A DNA stretch of 64,000 bases, from NCBI RefSeq assembly GCF_023065955.2, contig NW_026622841.1, positions 18,300,501 to 18,364,500 on the forward strand. Reading direction: 5' to 3'. The notes under the pieces were generated by a model. That model was given only the letters and a program-made list of their open reading frames with translations. It did no database searches and was not told the DNA's origin. Source of the DNA: Ursus arctos (lineage: Eukaryota; Chordata; Mammalia; Carnivora; Ursidae). Positions within the stretch are counted from its first letter, which is position 1. Every line of letters starts with the position of its first letter. The position numbers were made by a program, and so were the translations under genes. Below, one piece after another: positions 34,664-45,539 of the stretch.

Positions 34664-35139
34664 CCTTGCTTCATACCAGGCCTTTGCCAACAATGGCTTC
34701 TTATTAAGTACTTCAGATTTAGGATAAAAGAATATGTAAGAACAGAAACATTTTTTCGCCTGAGCATGAAAGAACTTTGTGCCTGTGGATGATGTACTGG
34801 CTCGCATTCAAACCTCAGTGTGCACCGCAGCACAATTCCTGCAGCCCCCAGCCGGTTGCAAGAGAGCCTTGGATCTGAATGAGCAGTGCCTGAATTTTTA
34901 TCCCATTACCCAATGAAATCCCATCCCAACTCAGTCTTAGTCCCTGTATAAAACAGCTTAGATGGCTCGAGCTTCCCTCTGAAGCAGTAGATTTGGGCAG
35001 ATACTAACTAATTCCTCTAGTTTTGTTACCAAAGTCGTCCCCCCACCCCCATCTCTTACTCATTCTCCAACAGGTAACCTTTCTCTGTAAACTGCTGTTT
35101 TTCACTTTTTAATCTGCCTGTTCCTTCCTCTCCACGTTT
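34664..35139. other. No gene or repeat recognised
   Basis: Single-copy-looking DNA; nothing identifiable. Confidence 0.45.
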
Positions 35140-35155
35140 AAAATGCAAAGGCCTG

Positions 35156-35349
35156 AGGGCTACAGAGGGGAGGGGGGTGGGGGAATGGGATAGACCGGTG
35201 ATGGGTAGTAAGGAGGGCACGTATTGCATGGTGCACTGGGTGTTATACACAACTAATGAATCATCGAGCCTTACATCGGAAACCGGGGATGTACTGTATG
35301 GTGACTAACATAATATAATAAAAAATCATCATAAAAAAAATAAATAAAT
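35156..35349 (+). mobile_element. Recent 5'-truncated L1 tail, 194 bp, 16-bp TSD
   Basis: Terminal L1 3' UTR in sense orientation: a G-rich tract (ggggaggggggtggggg), 'atgggtagtaaggagggcacgtattgc', 'tgggtgttatacacaac', 'gatgtactgtatggtgactaacataatataataaaa', then an A-rich tail. The target duplication aaaatgcaaaggcctg is perfect at 35140-35155 and 35350-35365. Confidence 0.92.
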
Positions 35350-35365
35350 AAAATGCAAAGGCCTG

Positions 35366-35799
35366 TTGTATCTGGACTATAATAACCTCCTTCCTGTTCC
35401 CCCAACTCCTCCCTTCCCCGGCCATGCGTACAACAAGCTCTATGTTTCTTTTGTCTGCCTTGTGCTACTGTCGGCTATTGGCAGTGGACTTGAGCTATCC
35501 CAAGAGCAGAGGAAATCCAGCCCCAGTCCAGAGTGCTGGGGACCCAGGTAGTGACTAGAGATTATGTCATTGTCCCTAGGGAGGCACCTCAAGAGGCCAA
35601 AGGAGATGCTCCCCTTAGCAGGCACGTCAAGCCCCTGAGACTCAGTGCCTGTGTCCTTGGCTGTGTATCTCCCCCAGAGCCCCCCTGCACCAACTCCGCC
35701 GAGCCATCACGGAGGTCCTCAGTAGGCCCGTCTGTGTGTTCCTACAGCCCCACACTATTCCCCCTTGCATTCTTATCATATATGGGTCTGGGAATCATC
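35366..35799. other. No gene or repeat recognised
   Basis: GC-moderate single-copy DNA; frame 35533-35865 (110 codons, plus) has no recognisable family. Confidence 0.45.
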
Positions 35800-35915
35800 C
35801 GTTGTTTCCCTGGACCCTCTGTAAGGCTGGGGCTCATTGAGTCACTGCTGCATTCTAGTGTCTAGAACAAAGACTTGCACATTCAGGCACTTGGCCTGTA
35901 TTTGCTAAATTCATT
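35800..35915 (+). repeat. L2 3' end
   Basis: 'tcactgctgcattctagtgtctagaacaaagacttgcacattcaggc' followed by 'tatttgctaaattcattc' matches the sense L2 terminus. Confidence 0.5.
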
Positions 35916-35919
35916 CATT

Positions 35920-35995
35920 TATTTAGTCAGTCATTTGTAAATATTTTTCCCTGTTCTATGCCAGACACTGTTCTAGGTGTGGAATCAATGGGCAA
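35920..35995 (-). repeat. L2 3' end
   Basis: 'cagtcatttgtaaatatttttccctgttctatgccagacactgttctagg' is the antisense L2 terminus, tail to tail with the sense copy just before it. Confidence 0.6.
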
Positions 35996-36499
35996 AAGTG
36001 GGTAGAATTCCCACTGGCCCCTCAGGCCCTTGCCCCTTCGTGTTCCTTTTGAAGTTTATTTTCAAGTTATTTGGTTTGGTGCGTTAACGAACTAATGAAC
36101 TGTAGCAGGGTGTTGCGCTGGTGAGCAGTGAGAATTGTCTCTGTCAGGATGGGGCGTCCAGTGGCCTCACTCCCCATGACTGTGCTCTGTGTCCGTTTCT
36201 AGATCTGTCTTACCTGAATATTCAGTCATTGTTTCTGTTGGAAAAAGAATTTCCTCCATATGCACAATTAGGAGACAAACATATACTGGCATGTCTGGTG
36301 AATTGGCAGGGTAGGAATGGGAAGGGACAGAAACCAAAATACATCAAGGCACCGAGGAGTCCTGGAGAGACTACGTCCCTCTGAGAAGACTTGAGGCCAT
36401 CTCCATAGGGGGTCCAAGGATGCGAGGGGATTAGGGAGGTCTCTCTAAGCTCTGTGCCCGTTGAAATCTGCAGCTCAGTGCAGGATCTCTCGAACACAG
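35996..36499. other. No gene or repeat recognised
   Basis: Single-copy-looking DNA; minus frame 36222-36560 has no recognisable family. Confidence 0.45.
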
Positions 36500-36873
36500 T
36501 GTTATGGACTGAATGTTTGTGTGCCCCCAAAATCCATATGTTGAATCCTTCATCCTCCAACGTGATGGTATTAGGAGGTGGGGCCTTTGGGAGGTGATTA
36601 GGTCATGTGGGTGGAGCCCCCAGGAAGGGGATTGGTGCCCTCTTAAAGGAGACCCCAGAGAACTCTCTCGATCCTTCTGCTGTGTGAGGACACAGGAAGA
36701 GAAAAGGTAGCCACCTATGAATGAGAAAGTTCACCCTCACCAGACACCAAATTTGCCTGCACTTTCATCTTGGACTTTCAGCTTCTAGAACTGTGAGAAG
36801 TAAATTCCGTTGTGGACGAATCGCCCAGCCTGTGCGGCATTCTGTTATAGCAGCCTGACTGGACTCAGACACA
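36500..36873 (+). repeat. Solo MST-type MaLR LTR
   Basis: Full-length looking: starts 'tgttatggactgaatgtttgtg', then 'aatccatatgttgaatcc', 'gatggtattaggaggtggggcctttgggaggtgattaggtcatg', 'gagaccccagagaactctctcg', 'ctgtgtgaggacacagg', 'ctagaactgtgagaagtaaattcc', ends 'gactcagaca'. No internal region. Confidence 0.88.
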
Positions 36874-37834
36874 GAAGTAACTCTTTATTTACTAATTTTT
36901 TTATCTCGGAAGTAACTTATGGGGCTGTTGGACCAAGGGACAAGAGTATCCACGTGTGGGATGGTGGACCCAAGAGTAGAGCAAGAGGCAGTGTGACTCC
37001 TCAGGAGATTTCAGGTCGCTCCTGGGGCCTCTCGGAAGCACTGAAGACGGAGAAAGTCCTCAGAGAGACAGAGGCCTTGGAGTTACGCTGGCAGGTTTAG
37101 TGGGTAGGACAAATCATTGCTAGTGTGACCCTGAACTTTTGCCACCGCCCTCCTCCCCCAAAGGCAGATGGACACGCAGGACATTCTTGTTTCTGGTCTC
37201 TTAGATCGATTCTGCTTATAGAAGCCCTCGCCTCTGTGGACAGGCCCCAGGGAGAACCACAGTGCCTGTCTCCAGCCCTGGCCCCTCCAACCCTGGTCCC
37301 TCCAGCCCTGGTCCCCTTTGCTCTCCCACTTGCCTGTGTCAGCCTGCCCGGTCTCACTTTTATTCTCACGGCCTCCTGGAGTCGTTTCTCTGGTTCTTAG
37401 GCCCCCCTGGGTGTGGCTAGCTGTCGGGAAAGATCATTCTTTAACTGTTGAAAGTCTGCCACTGTAGGGACTCTGTCTCCCACATATGGATCCAGACAGC
37501 ACAGGGCAGGCGGCGAGAAGCCCCCTGGCCTGTCATCCTCAAACCAGGAGACTCCCGTTTGCACACCATCCTGGAGCATGCAAAGCATCAGCTCGTTCTC
37601 TTCTTCACTTTGCAGAAGAGCAGATGAGTACACTCGGGCATCTCCGTACTAGTAGCTGATTTGCCTTCATAAATTGTTCCTTTTGGGTGAATTTGCCGTT
37701 TAAAGGTGAAAAAGCATGGGTCACCCCTATGCCGTGGATCTCGACAACGAGCAGTTGAGGCAGGAGTGACAGACTGGTGGGAGAAGGTTTCGGTGCGGAG
37801 AGAGCTCTCATAGGATGCTTCTGATCAATATTCC
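36874..37834. other. No gene; 15-bp tandem repeat inside
   Basis: GC-moderate single-copy DNA. A 15-bp unit (tccagccctggtccc) is repeated three times at 37271-37315. No exon is convincing. Confidence 0.45.
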
Positions 37835-37972
37835 TGTGTGTATGAATCTCTGGGGATCCTGTTAAAATGGAGATCCTGGTTCGGCGGCTCTGGCATGGAA
37901 AACCGAGACTCTCCTTTTCTAACCAGCTCCCAGGTGATGCTCTGAGGCCACGCTTTGAGTAACAAGGCCTCA
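37835..37972. repeat. MER5-type hAT element
   Basis: 'gaatctctggggatcctgttaaaatggagatcctggttcggcggctctggcatgg' and 'ctaaccagctcccaggtgatgctctgaggccacgctttgagtaacaagg' match MER5A/MER5B. The family is nearly palindromic, so strand is not assigned. Confidence 0.7.
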
Positions 37973-38869
37973 AATCACAGACCCCACCCAGGCAATGTTT
38001 ACTCTTCTACACCTGCGACATGTTCCTACGATCCGGGCAATGACATCCCTACTCCAAATGTTGAATGAGCCTTTTAGGTTGGCTACTAGAAAGAGGAAGG
38101 GAAGTTTCTTATAACTGAAAAGGAACTCATTCCAAACTGGAATTCAGTTACATAAACAAAGTTCTGTGAATGATGTTCTTGTTTTCCTACAACTGGTATT
38201 AATACTCTTTCAAAAATGCTGCAAAGAGGGCCAGGGAAGCCGCCGTGTGTGCAGAGGGGGTGGGTGGCGATCACTAAGGCCAACAGTACACGGGCAGAAA
38301 TGATCCCTTAATCAGAGAAGCTTTCAAAACAGGCTGGGTCTGTAATGGGGAGCCAGGTTAGGAGAATCGACAGACGTAAAAAAGTAAGTCCTTTGCAGAA
38401 TCAGAGTGGGGAGAGCCTGCTGCCTGTCTCCTCTCCCATCTCCCACCTTGCCAGAGAGCCTGGGAGACTTCAGGGCAGAAGTGGGAAGGGGGTGGAAGGA
38501 CTTTGGGTTTCTTTCTTTCTTTTTTTTTTTTTTTCTTCCATCTATGTTTGTTGCCTAGGGTGTCCTCTGGGTGATGCTAGAAGATAAGTTCTTGTCATTA
38601 CTGGAGCACTGTGATTATTCGCCTGCAGTACCAGCGGGGATCCCAGCCACAGGCCCCCCCCCCCGCACCGAGCTAGGCCCAAAGCGGGAGGCAGACAGCA
38701 GAAAGGGCTGCTTGTTACCACTGCAGATCTTATAAGATAGCTGGGAATGGAAGAGCCACATTTTAAAGATCACTAACCACATCCAGCAGGAAATCGTAAG
38801 TTCCAAACGAGTGATACGCACAATAAGGATGTGGGCTGATGAGGGCATGGGGAAACTTTTAAATGAGGT
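37973..38869. other. No gene or repeat recognised
   Basis: GC-moderate single-copy DNA with a T-rich run near 38515-38535 and a C13-type run near 38654-38665. Confidence 0.45.
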
Positions 38870-38990
38870 GATCAGAAAGGCTTCATCGAGAAGGTAGTAA
38901 TTGACTGAGTCCTGGAAGGGAAGGAGGAATTGAATAGTGCCTGGGAGGTCTGAGACGGTGCAGTTTCCAGAAACATCCTCTTGGCCAAAT
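38870..38990 (-). repeat. Possible L2 fragment
   Basis: 'aggcttcatcgagaaggtagtaattgactgagtcctggaagg' resembles antisense L2 ('ggcttcctggaggaggtgacatttgagctgagtcttgaagg'). Confidence 0.45.
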
Positions 38991-41409
38991 CCCTTTGTGG
39001 GAATGGCTTGGGGAGAAGCGAAAAGCTGTGCACTGATGGATTTGGATGACAGAAGGTGCCATCGGTCCTAATTGTGGCCCACCTGAGGGTTGTCAGTCAG
39101 AGAATGCACAGTGCACCTTCCTAGGTCTCTGTTTCCTGCTGGACCCTCCAGGGAATCAGGGACAGATTAGGATACAGTTCAATTCTACCGTCTTCATTAT
39201 TTTCTTAAAAACATGCTTTATGGGGAGTGCTGTAATTGGGCAGCCCAAATTTCTCTCTGTACTTCAGGAAACCCCTTAGCACCTGATTTTCAGCTTTAAA
39301 AATTGTCATTTATATTTGAAACCCCAAAGCATTCCGTATTTTAAACATCGGCAGATACAGGCTAATAATGGCAGGGCTAGGAAAAAGTCCATAATAATCT
39401 TAAAAAAAAAAAAAAACAACAAACCCAACAACATTAAAGTTTTTTTTTTTTTAATTTTAAACTTTAGGCTTCACGTTTCAAAGTTTTATCAAACTGCCCC
39501 CCCAATAATTTAAACCATTGTTTTCCAAGGGAAATTTAATAATAAGAGCCGCCATGTGTTTCTGCTTAATTTTGGAAGCCTGTGTTATGCAGTCAAAGAT
39601 TCTCATTTGAAAATAATTCCTGTCCTTATTCTAAAACTGCCAGGGGAATAAAATTTAAAAAACATGTTGCAGCTCTCAAGTGTATGTTTTGCCTAAAGCC
39701 AAGCAGTGCTGGAAGATCAAAGTTTGGAGTGCCTTTCTAAAGTTAGAACCACAGCCTTGCAAGGCGCTCGCAAACCCGGAGCCGGGCCCGCAGCTGCCTG
39801 TCTAGGTCCTCTGGTAATTAGCTCCGGTGCAAACAGAGAGGCCCGCGCTCCTCCCCCGGGCGGGGCCCCAGCCTCAGGGCCCTGGTGGCCTGGGAAGAGG
39901 ATCCCCAGAGAGATGGGACAGGCTGGGTATTTTTAGACCACATGTGTGCACTGCAAGGCCTCCTGCATTCCACAGTTTGCATTTGTGAGGAGGGGACCAG
40001 CGCCTCTGCCCTCCGTGTGCTGTCTGCCGGCTCTGCCCTTGGTGGGGGTTATTTGTCAACATGACAGATTTCATCTAATAACATTTAAGGATGGGCAAAC
40101 TGGGGCATGTTTGCTCATCTCAAGCCGTCTCTTGTTCTCTCTTAGAAAATGAACGTAGGTACAGGTGTGTGTGTGTGTGTATGTGTGTGTGTGTGCGCGT
40201 GTGTGCTTTTTCTCCTTAAGCCCCAAAGATCTGCTTCCTCACTCCCTGATCAAAGCCCTAACTTGACACTTTTCAGCCTCTGTAGAGTTGAGGGTCAATT
40301 AGGATTCCTTAAAGCCCCAGGATGACACTCGGGCAACAGGAGAACTTGCAAAGGCTGTCCACGTGCCTCCAATCCTCTCCTTCGGGAAGTTGTACTTGTG
40401 AGTGCTGAGCCAGGCTGAAGGGCCCACCTGCCATTTCAAGTGTTATGGTTCAGAAATTGTAGGGGTCCAAGCAGATGTGTGAATCAGACATAAATGTGAC
40501 TCTTTACCAAAGAGGTGCCTGGCCTGGTCCCCTTGAAAATGAACTTGACCCCCAAACGCACCTTGGGCTAGCTAGAAACCACGGTGAACTTGGGAAGACC
40601 GTCACCAGACCAGAGGAAGCCCAAGCCTTTCCCATGTGGGTGTGATCTGCTGCATGCTGTTGGTGGCAAGCGTTCTCCGGAGCCTTCCCTGACACGCTCC
40701 TAGTGCCACTGAGGCTTCCCGTGGACTGTCGTTCCCCTGGCAGCTATTCAAGGAGAAGCAAGCAGAGCAGCTCTTTCCCATCCGAGCAAGCTCCCCACCA
40801 CTTCTCAATTTCAGATAGACGGTTTTTACACAGAGCCTTGGTTTTACAGTGGCTTCTAACTTTGCAGCCCTTGATACGTTCCCGTGTGCAGTTGATAATA
40901 GGAAAAACAGGTGAAGTGCTAAGTCTCGCTCAAGCTGTCCACTTAGCTATTTTTACCCTCAGTGAGCTGAATCAGCTCTCTCTGTGTGCCTTTCCTAGAA
41001 CAGAGGAAATCAGCGCCTTTTGAACAAGAGGCTGGAGGAGATGCCTTCTCCTTCACCACAGATGCTCCCCCAGTTCATCCTTAAAGTTTTTGTGCAGTGG
41101 TCTTGGGAGAAAGACACTTCCTTTTCCCGGTGGCATTGCTCTGAGCCGTGGAGGCCCACAGGAGAGCCTCATGGCTCTCCTGACAGAGGGAGCCCAGGTA
41201 GCCAAAGCTTCTCTCTATGGTCTATACAGCAGTCCTGGGGGAGAATGACAGGTTATTTTAATCCCTCTTCACCTCTTCAAATTCCAGCCTTAAAAGCTAC
41301 TCGAGGTAGAGGCCTCAGTGTTGATGGTGGAAGGGTTATGCTATTTGGGGCTGTTGGGATGGAGAGAATGTATTTTGCATGCAAGAAGACATGGATTTGG
41401 TGGGGAGGG
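38991..41409. other. 2.4 kb repeat-poor unique DNA with GC-rich core
   Basis: No interspersed repeat recognised except a (TG)n tract at 40165-40206. The block 39755-39895 is GC-rich with clustered CpG (aggcgctcgcaaacccgg, gcccgcgctcctcccccgggcgggg). It could be a small regulatory island; no transcript is evident. Plus frame 41020-41496 (158 codons) has no recognisable family. Confidence 0.4.
40165..40206. repeat. (TG)n microsatellite
   Basis: About 20 TG units with TA and GC interruptions. Confidence 0.95.
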
Positions 41410-41778
41410 TGTTATGGGCTGAATTTGACCCAACCTCCAGCACCGCAGAATCTGACTGTATTTGGAGATGGGGTCTCTAAAAGGAAAATTAAGTGAAAAG
41501 AAGGTCATTAGGGGGGGTCCAGATCCAACATGACCAATGTCCTTATGAAAAGGGAAAATCTGAACACAGAGATGAGCAGAGGGAAAATGATGTGTACAGA
41601 CACAGGGAGGAGACAGTGGCCGTCTACAAGCCCGGGAGAGAGGCCTCAGAAGAAACCAGCCCTGCTGACACCTTGATCTTGGACTTTAAGCCTCCGGAAC
41701 TCTGAGACAATAAATGTCTGTTCTTTAAGCCACCTGGTCTGTGGCACGTTGTTACAGCAGCCCTAGCCAACTAAAGCA
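41410..41778 (+). repeat. Solo MLT1-type MaLR LTR
   Basis: Starts 'tgttatgggctgaatttgac', then 'gtatttggagatggggtctctaaaagg', 'ggtcattagggggg', 'gtccttatgaaaagg', 'cagacacagggaggagacagtggccgtctacaagcc', 'ctgctgacaccttgatcttggac', 'gacaataaatgtctgttctttaagccacc' and ends 'ccctagccaactaaagca'. Full-length looking; solo. Confidence 0.88.
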
Positions 41779-42344
41779 GTTTTTGGTTTAGCACAAGTGT
41801 GGTACAAGGTCACACCAGAGAGAGCTATTGGACAAACCCGCTCTCTAAAAATGTACCTGGACAGGCGTTCCTACAATGATAGGGAATAAATAGAGCCCAT
41901 TTTGTTGGGCGTATTTTATACACCTAACTCTTCGGGGGATTCATTAAAGAAGCAGGAAAGGGGACTGATGTACCCTAAGGACATGACACTGTGCAGTTTT
42001 TATTGTGGGGGAAAAAAGCACGACACCACCAAACTGGCAATTCCTCACAATACCAGGTGCGTTACAGATTGGTGTGTGGGCTTTTGTGAATTGGTTGCAT
42101 ATAAATGAGGAACATTTAAATAAAAAGGAGATCTAGAAACTTTCACTAGTTTGGGGCTTTTATTTATAGCTACTTCTGCACAGGGCTTATTTCCCTTAGC
42201 CCGTGAGTTTTGTGCCATGGCAATCGAAGAGGCTTTTGCATGAAGTGCTACTGGTTTCAGTGTGCAGATGGGACGCTGCCAGCCCCTCCTTTACGTGGAA
42301 AACAGAGAGAATGGCAGGAGAAAATGGGGATGCTGAGAAACCTG
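41779..42344. other. No gene or repeat recognised
   Basis: Single-copy-looking DNA; nothing identifiable. Confidence 0.45.
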
Positions 42345-42530
42345 ATTTGCAGAGGGTGTGGTTTAGTAGGAAGAGAATGGAGTGAGCATGAATCCCAGCC
42401 CAAGCAGGACTATCAGGGTGATGTTGACGCATTCTTTAACTTTCCAGAACCACCGAGGCCTTGGCTCCAAAATGAAGGGCTGGACTAGGAGAAGGCTAAG
42501 GTCGCATCTCACTCTGATTCTAGGGACTCA
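42345..42530 (+). repeat. MIR3-type SINE
   Basis: 'gtgtggtttagtaggaagagaatgg', 'gaatcccagcccaagcaggac', 'tccaaaatgaagggctggactaggag' and 'ctctgattctagg' follow MIR3. Confidence 0.55.
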
Positions 42531-43462
42531 GGAGGTCGAGAGCCAGCGCTCGCCATGGAGTGGGAGAACAGAGCCCCAAACTGCCCTACCCTGACCTCCC
42601 CATTTGACCAAGTGATATTGTCTTCTCCTTAAATAGTCCCTGGGGACATCTCTCTCAGGGCACTTTCCAGCCTGATGCCACCTGCACGCAGTTCCCAAGC
42701 CCCCCATCTCCCTTCTGTGCCACACCATTCCTTCTTCTCCTTCTTCACCTTCTTCACTGCTCTGCTCAAATATTTGCTGTTCAGTGCCATCTTTTTAGCT
42801 CTGGGAACTACTCACGGGGGAAGTTTTTAATCTCTCAATTTTGTTTTAGCGTCTTTTCCTCCCCTGTCCTAGGAAGACCTGACTGAGACTGTGTACCACC
42901 ATCTGGCGTTAACTCACTTCTCTCACCTCTGAACAGACCCGTGATACGAAGCTCAAGCTGCTGGATAGTGTAAAGGAGATGATGTCTGCAGGGCAGCGAG
43001 CACAGAGTAAGCACTCGTGTTATGTGTCTTTCTCTTTTGCGAAACTTCTGTAGTTTCTATCTATTCCACGTATTCGTAGGCACAGCCTTACGTTGTCAAT
43101 GCATGTCCATCAACTCGATAGTAAACTCAAGGTTAGGCTCCTGTCAGACTTGTTTATACTGCGATTCCACTCCAAGTTACGATTTTGCACAGCGCATAGG
43201 AGGTCCTGATGGATTAATTCTTGGTTTGTGATCTTAATCGAAGGGCTATTCCTTCAATGAATCCCTGGTTACAGGGACTCTCAAGACCCAGACACTCATC
43301 CTTCATTCTCAGTGTTGGTTCGAATTGGCCTCTGAGACTTCTGAGCACCTCCCTTTGCCATGGAAGTTTTAGACTCGCTTCTAAGATGTTCACACATAGT
43401 AATGGGTATTTACTTATTTTTAAATAGATGTGACAGTGTTTAACAAGCATGAGAAATCAAAC
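42531..43462. other. No gene or repeat recognised
   Basis: Single-copy-looking DNA with a short TTC-rich run at about 42727-42757. Confidence 0.45.
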
Positions 43463-44064
43463 GCTGAGTGTTAATTGTAGACAAAATCATCCTATATTGA
43501 AACAACCCATTCTTAATGATGTTAGGAAGGAAACTGGGCTCCCTGGGAGGGCAAAGCGAACCCTCGTGACCATCACAGGGATGCGGGGATTCTAGGAGGT
43601 AGAGACCCAAACAAATGGAACCATAGGAGCATAATTGAATTTGTATTTATTTTTCCAAAGGTACATCAAAGATAAGCCTTAAAAAGTAGTGCTCTTCAAT
43701 GGAAAGTTACAGAACACATGGATTTAGGGATATTAATAGTCAGTGAACTTGCTCTTACTTCCAGGGGTTTATTTGGAGAAGAATGGTCAGACCCATGAGC
43801 TGATTTGGACCCAGGCTCCTTGATTTAAGGCTGAGGGAACTGGGGATGTTTAGCATGGGGAAGAGAAAATTCTGGGTTACAAGGTAGCAGTCTTAAAATA
43901 TCCGAGAGCCCGTCTTGTGAAAGAGGAAATGTGTTTGTTCTGCATTCCCACGACAATCACAGGGGGTTCGCTTTGCCATCAGAAGGAGCCTGGTTTCCTT
44001 TCTAACATCATTAACAGTGGGTTGTTTTGATATGGACTGATTTTGTCTACAATTAACATTCAGC
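43463..44064. repeat. Inverted repeat: two 101-bp arms, 0.4 kb apart
   Basis: Arm A (43463-43564) and arm B (about 43964-44064) are reverse complements of each other at roughly 85 percent by eye, sharing gttaattgtagacaaaatca, ttaatgatgttag and ggcaaagcgaacc. The arms share no recognisable transposon family. Arm B interrupts the CR1/L3-like element at 43795-44271. The direct repeat gac(c/a)atcacaggg sits at the inner edge of each arm (43568-43580 and 43952-43964). Confidence 0.8.
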
Positions 44065-44271
44065 ACCCGCTGGCAGAACTACAACCTGTGGGTGAAACGG
44101 GCAAGAAGAAAGATTTTTGTTCTGATGTTAGGCAGAACTTTCTAGCAACGACCTCTGGATGTGCTGAGGCAGAGATGGAGTCATCGGATGGGATGAGTGT
44201 CGGACACGTGGTTGGACTCAGAAGACCACAGAAGCTCCTTCTGCTCCTGGGATCATGATCCCTTGTATCTG
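43795..44271 (+). repeat. CR1/L3-type LINE 3' end, split by an insert
   Basis: Left part (43825-43950): 'ctgagggaactggggatgtttagcatggggaagagaaaattctgg', 'gaaagaggaaatgtgtttgttctgc'. Right part (44072-44271): 'ggcagaactacaacctgtggg', 'aggcagaactttctagcaacgacc', 'gtggttggactcagaagacc'. These join in the order of the mammalian CR1/L3 3' end, with arm B of the inverted repeat inserted between them. L2 is the alternative family name. Confidence 0.6.
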
Positions 44272-44286
44272 AGTCCATCATTTTAT

Positions 44287-44486
44287 TTTATTTTTTTTAA
44301 GATTTTATTTATTTGTTTGACAGAGATAGAGACAGCCAGCGAGAGAGGGAACACAAGCAGGGGGAGTGGGAGAGGAAGAAGCAGGCTCCTAGCGGAGAAG
44401 CCTGATGTGGGGCTCGATCCCATAACGCTGGGATCACGCCCTGAGCCGAAGGCAGACGCTCATCGACTACGCCACCCAGGCGCCCC
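44287..44486 (-). repeat. Carnivore SINE (SINEC), 15-bp TSD
   Basis: Reverse CAN-SINE of the 'gacagccagcgagagaggg' type. The target duplication gagtccatcatttta is perfect at 44272-44286 and 44487-44501. Frames at 44197-44502 and 44309-44515 are the SINE translated. Confidence 0.95.
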
Positions 44487-44501
44487 GAGTCCATCATTTT
44501 A

Positions 44502-45539
44502 AAGACTGGGCTCAATTATAAGACTGTTCAAAAACCACAAGGACAGGAGTCTGAGATGATTTGAAATCGAACAAAACTAGGGCTGTAAGCTGGGCTGGTT
44601 GTAAAGTTTTTGGGTTTCTCTTTAGCTCTTGGACTAGGAAAATGTCCAAGAATCCATCACAGCCCCAAAGGCAAGCCGAGTCTTTGTAAGAGCTCAGAGT
44701 TCGCTATGTGGGAGGCGGCGGACTGAGGGTATTGATCCTGACTCACCCGGACGACATAGGGAGCTCTCTACAAACACACCGGCTGCAGGGCAGGAGGCAA
44801 TTCTTTGAAGAATGAGGCCCCAAAGTGGTAGCTTTGGCTCAAGGGAGCCAATCATTGTTCTTCACGTGGCACTGGACAAAGTAGGCTACACCTTGCAGGG
44901 TCTGCGAAAATTCCTTTACCGTCTTCTGTTCCATCGAGGACATGAGGACAGTAAAATCTTTTACAAAACCACGGGGAGGATTGTAGTGAGGGTTTATCAC
45001 TTGGTAATTGTATACCTCGTGGCATGAACATGGCTATCGAAGTAATATAAGGGAACAGTAATACCTTACCCAGTAGCGTATCCACGCAGCAGGAGCTAGT
45101 GACGTCGAATTGTTCGCCTTAGGAATAGGAAACAAACAAACAAGCAAAAAACAGTATGGTAGGGCCAGGAATGTGGATCTCCTCTGCACAGAAACAGCTT
45201 GGCATTTTTATAAGATTCCTCTTCTTGGGAAAATATCAATGATTTGGTCCTTTGGAGATTTAACACAAAATAAAATAAATGCAAGTAAGGTGGGTGGAGC
45301 CTTTATTTGTTACGAAACAGCTCTCTCAAAGCACCCACTAGAATTAATTCAGCCCAATCTACTTAGCTACTCACGGTCCATTCATGAGAAACCACACTTT
45401 GTCTCATTGCTTGCAACTTCAGACTTCTTAAGTTTTGCTAAGATGGTGTTCTAGCTCCAGCCCTTGTCACCAACTACCCGGGGACGTTGATGGAGAAATG
45501 AAACCTCTCTGACTCTTCACTTTGAAGATGGATCTCTCG
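44502..45539. other. No gene or repeat recognised
   Basis: Single-copy-looking DNA. The plus frame 45110-45454 (114 codons) has no recognisable family. Confidence 0.45.

Noticed and set aside
34307..34792. 161-codon plus-strand frame
   Set aside because: A large part is the CA-rich repeat translated (HTHTH runs); overlapping frames on both strands are equally open.
36500..36873. Possible provirus at the MST LTR together with the LTR at 41410
   Set aside because: The two LTRs belong to different subfamilies, and the 4.5 kb between them contains no gag- or pol-like sequence, only unique DNA plus MER5 and L2 fragments.
41020..41496. 158-codon plus-strand frame
   Set aside because: No recognisable domain, no splice or promoter context, and its end lies inside a MaLR LTR.
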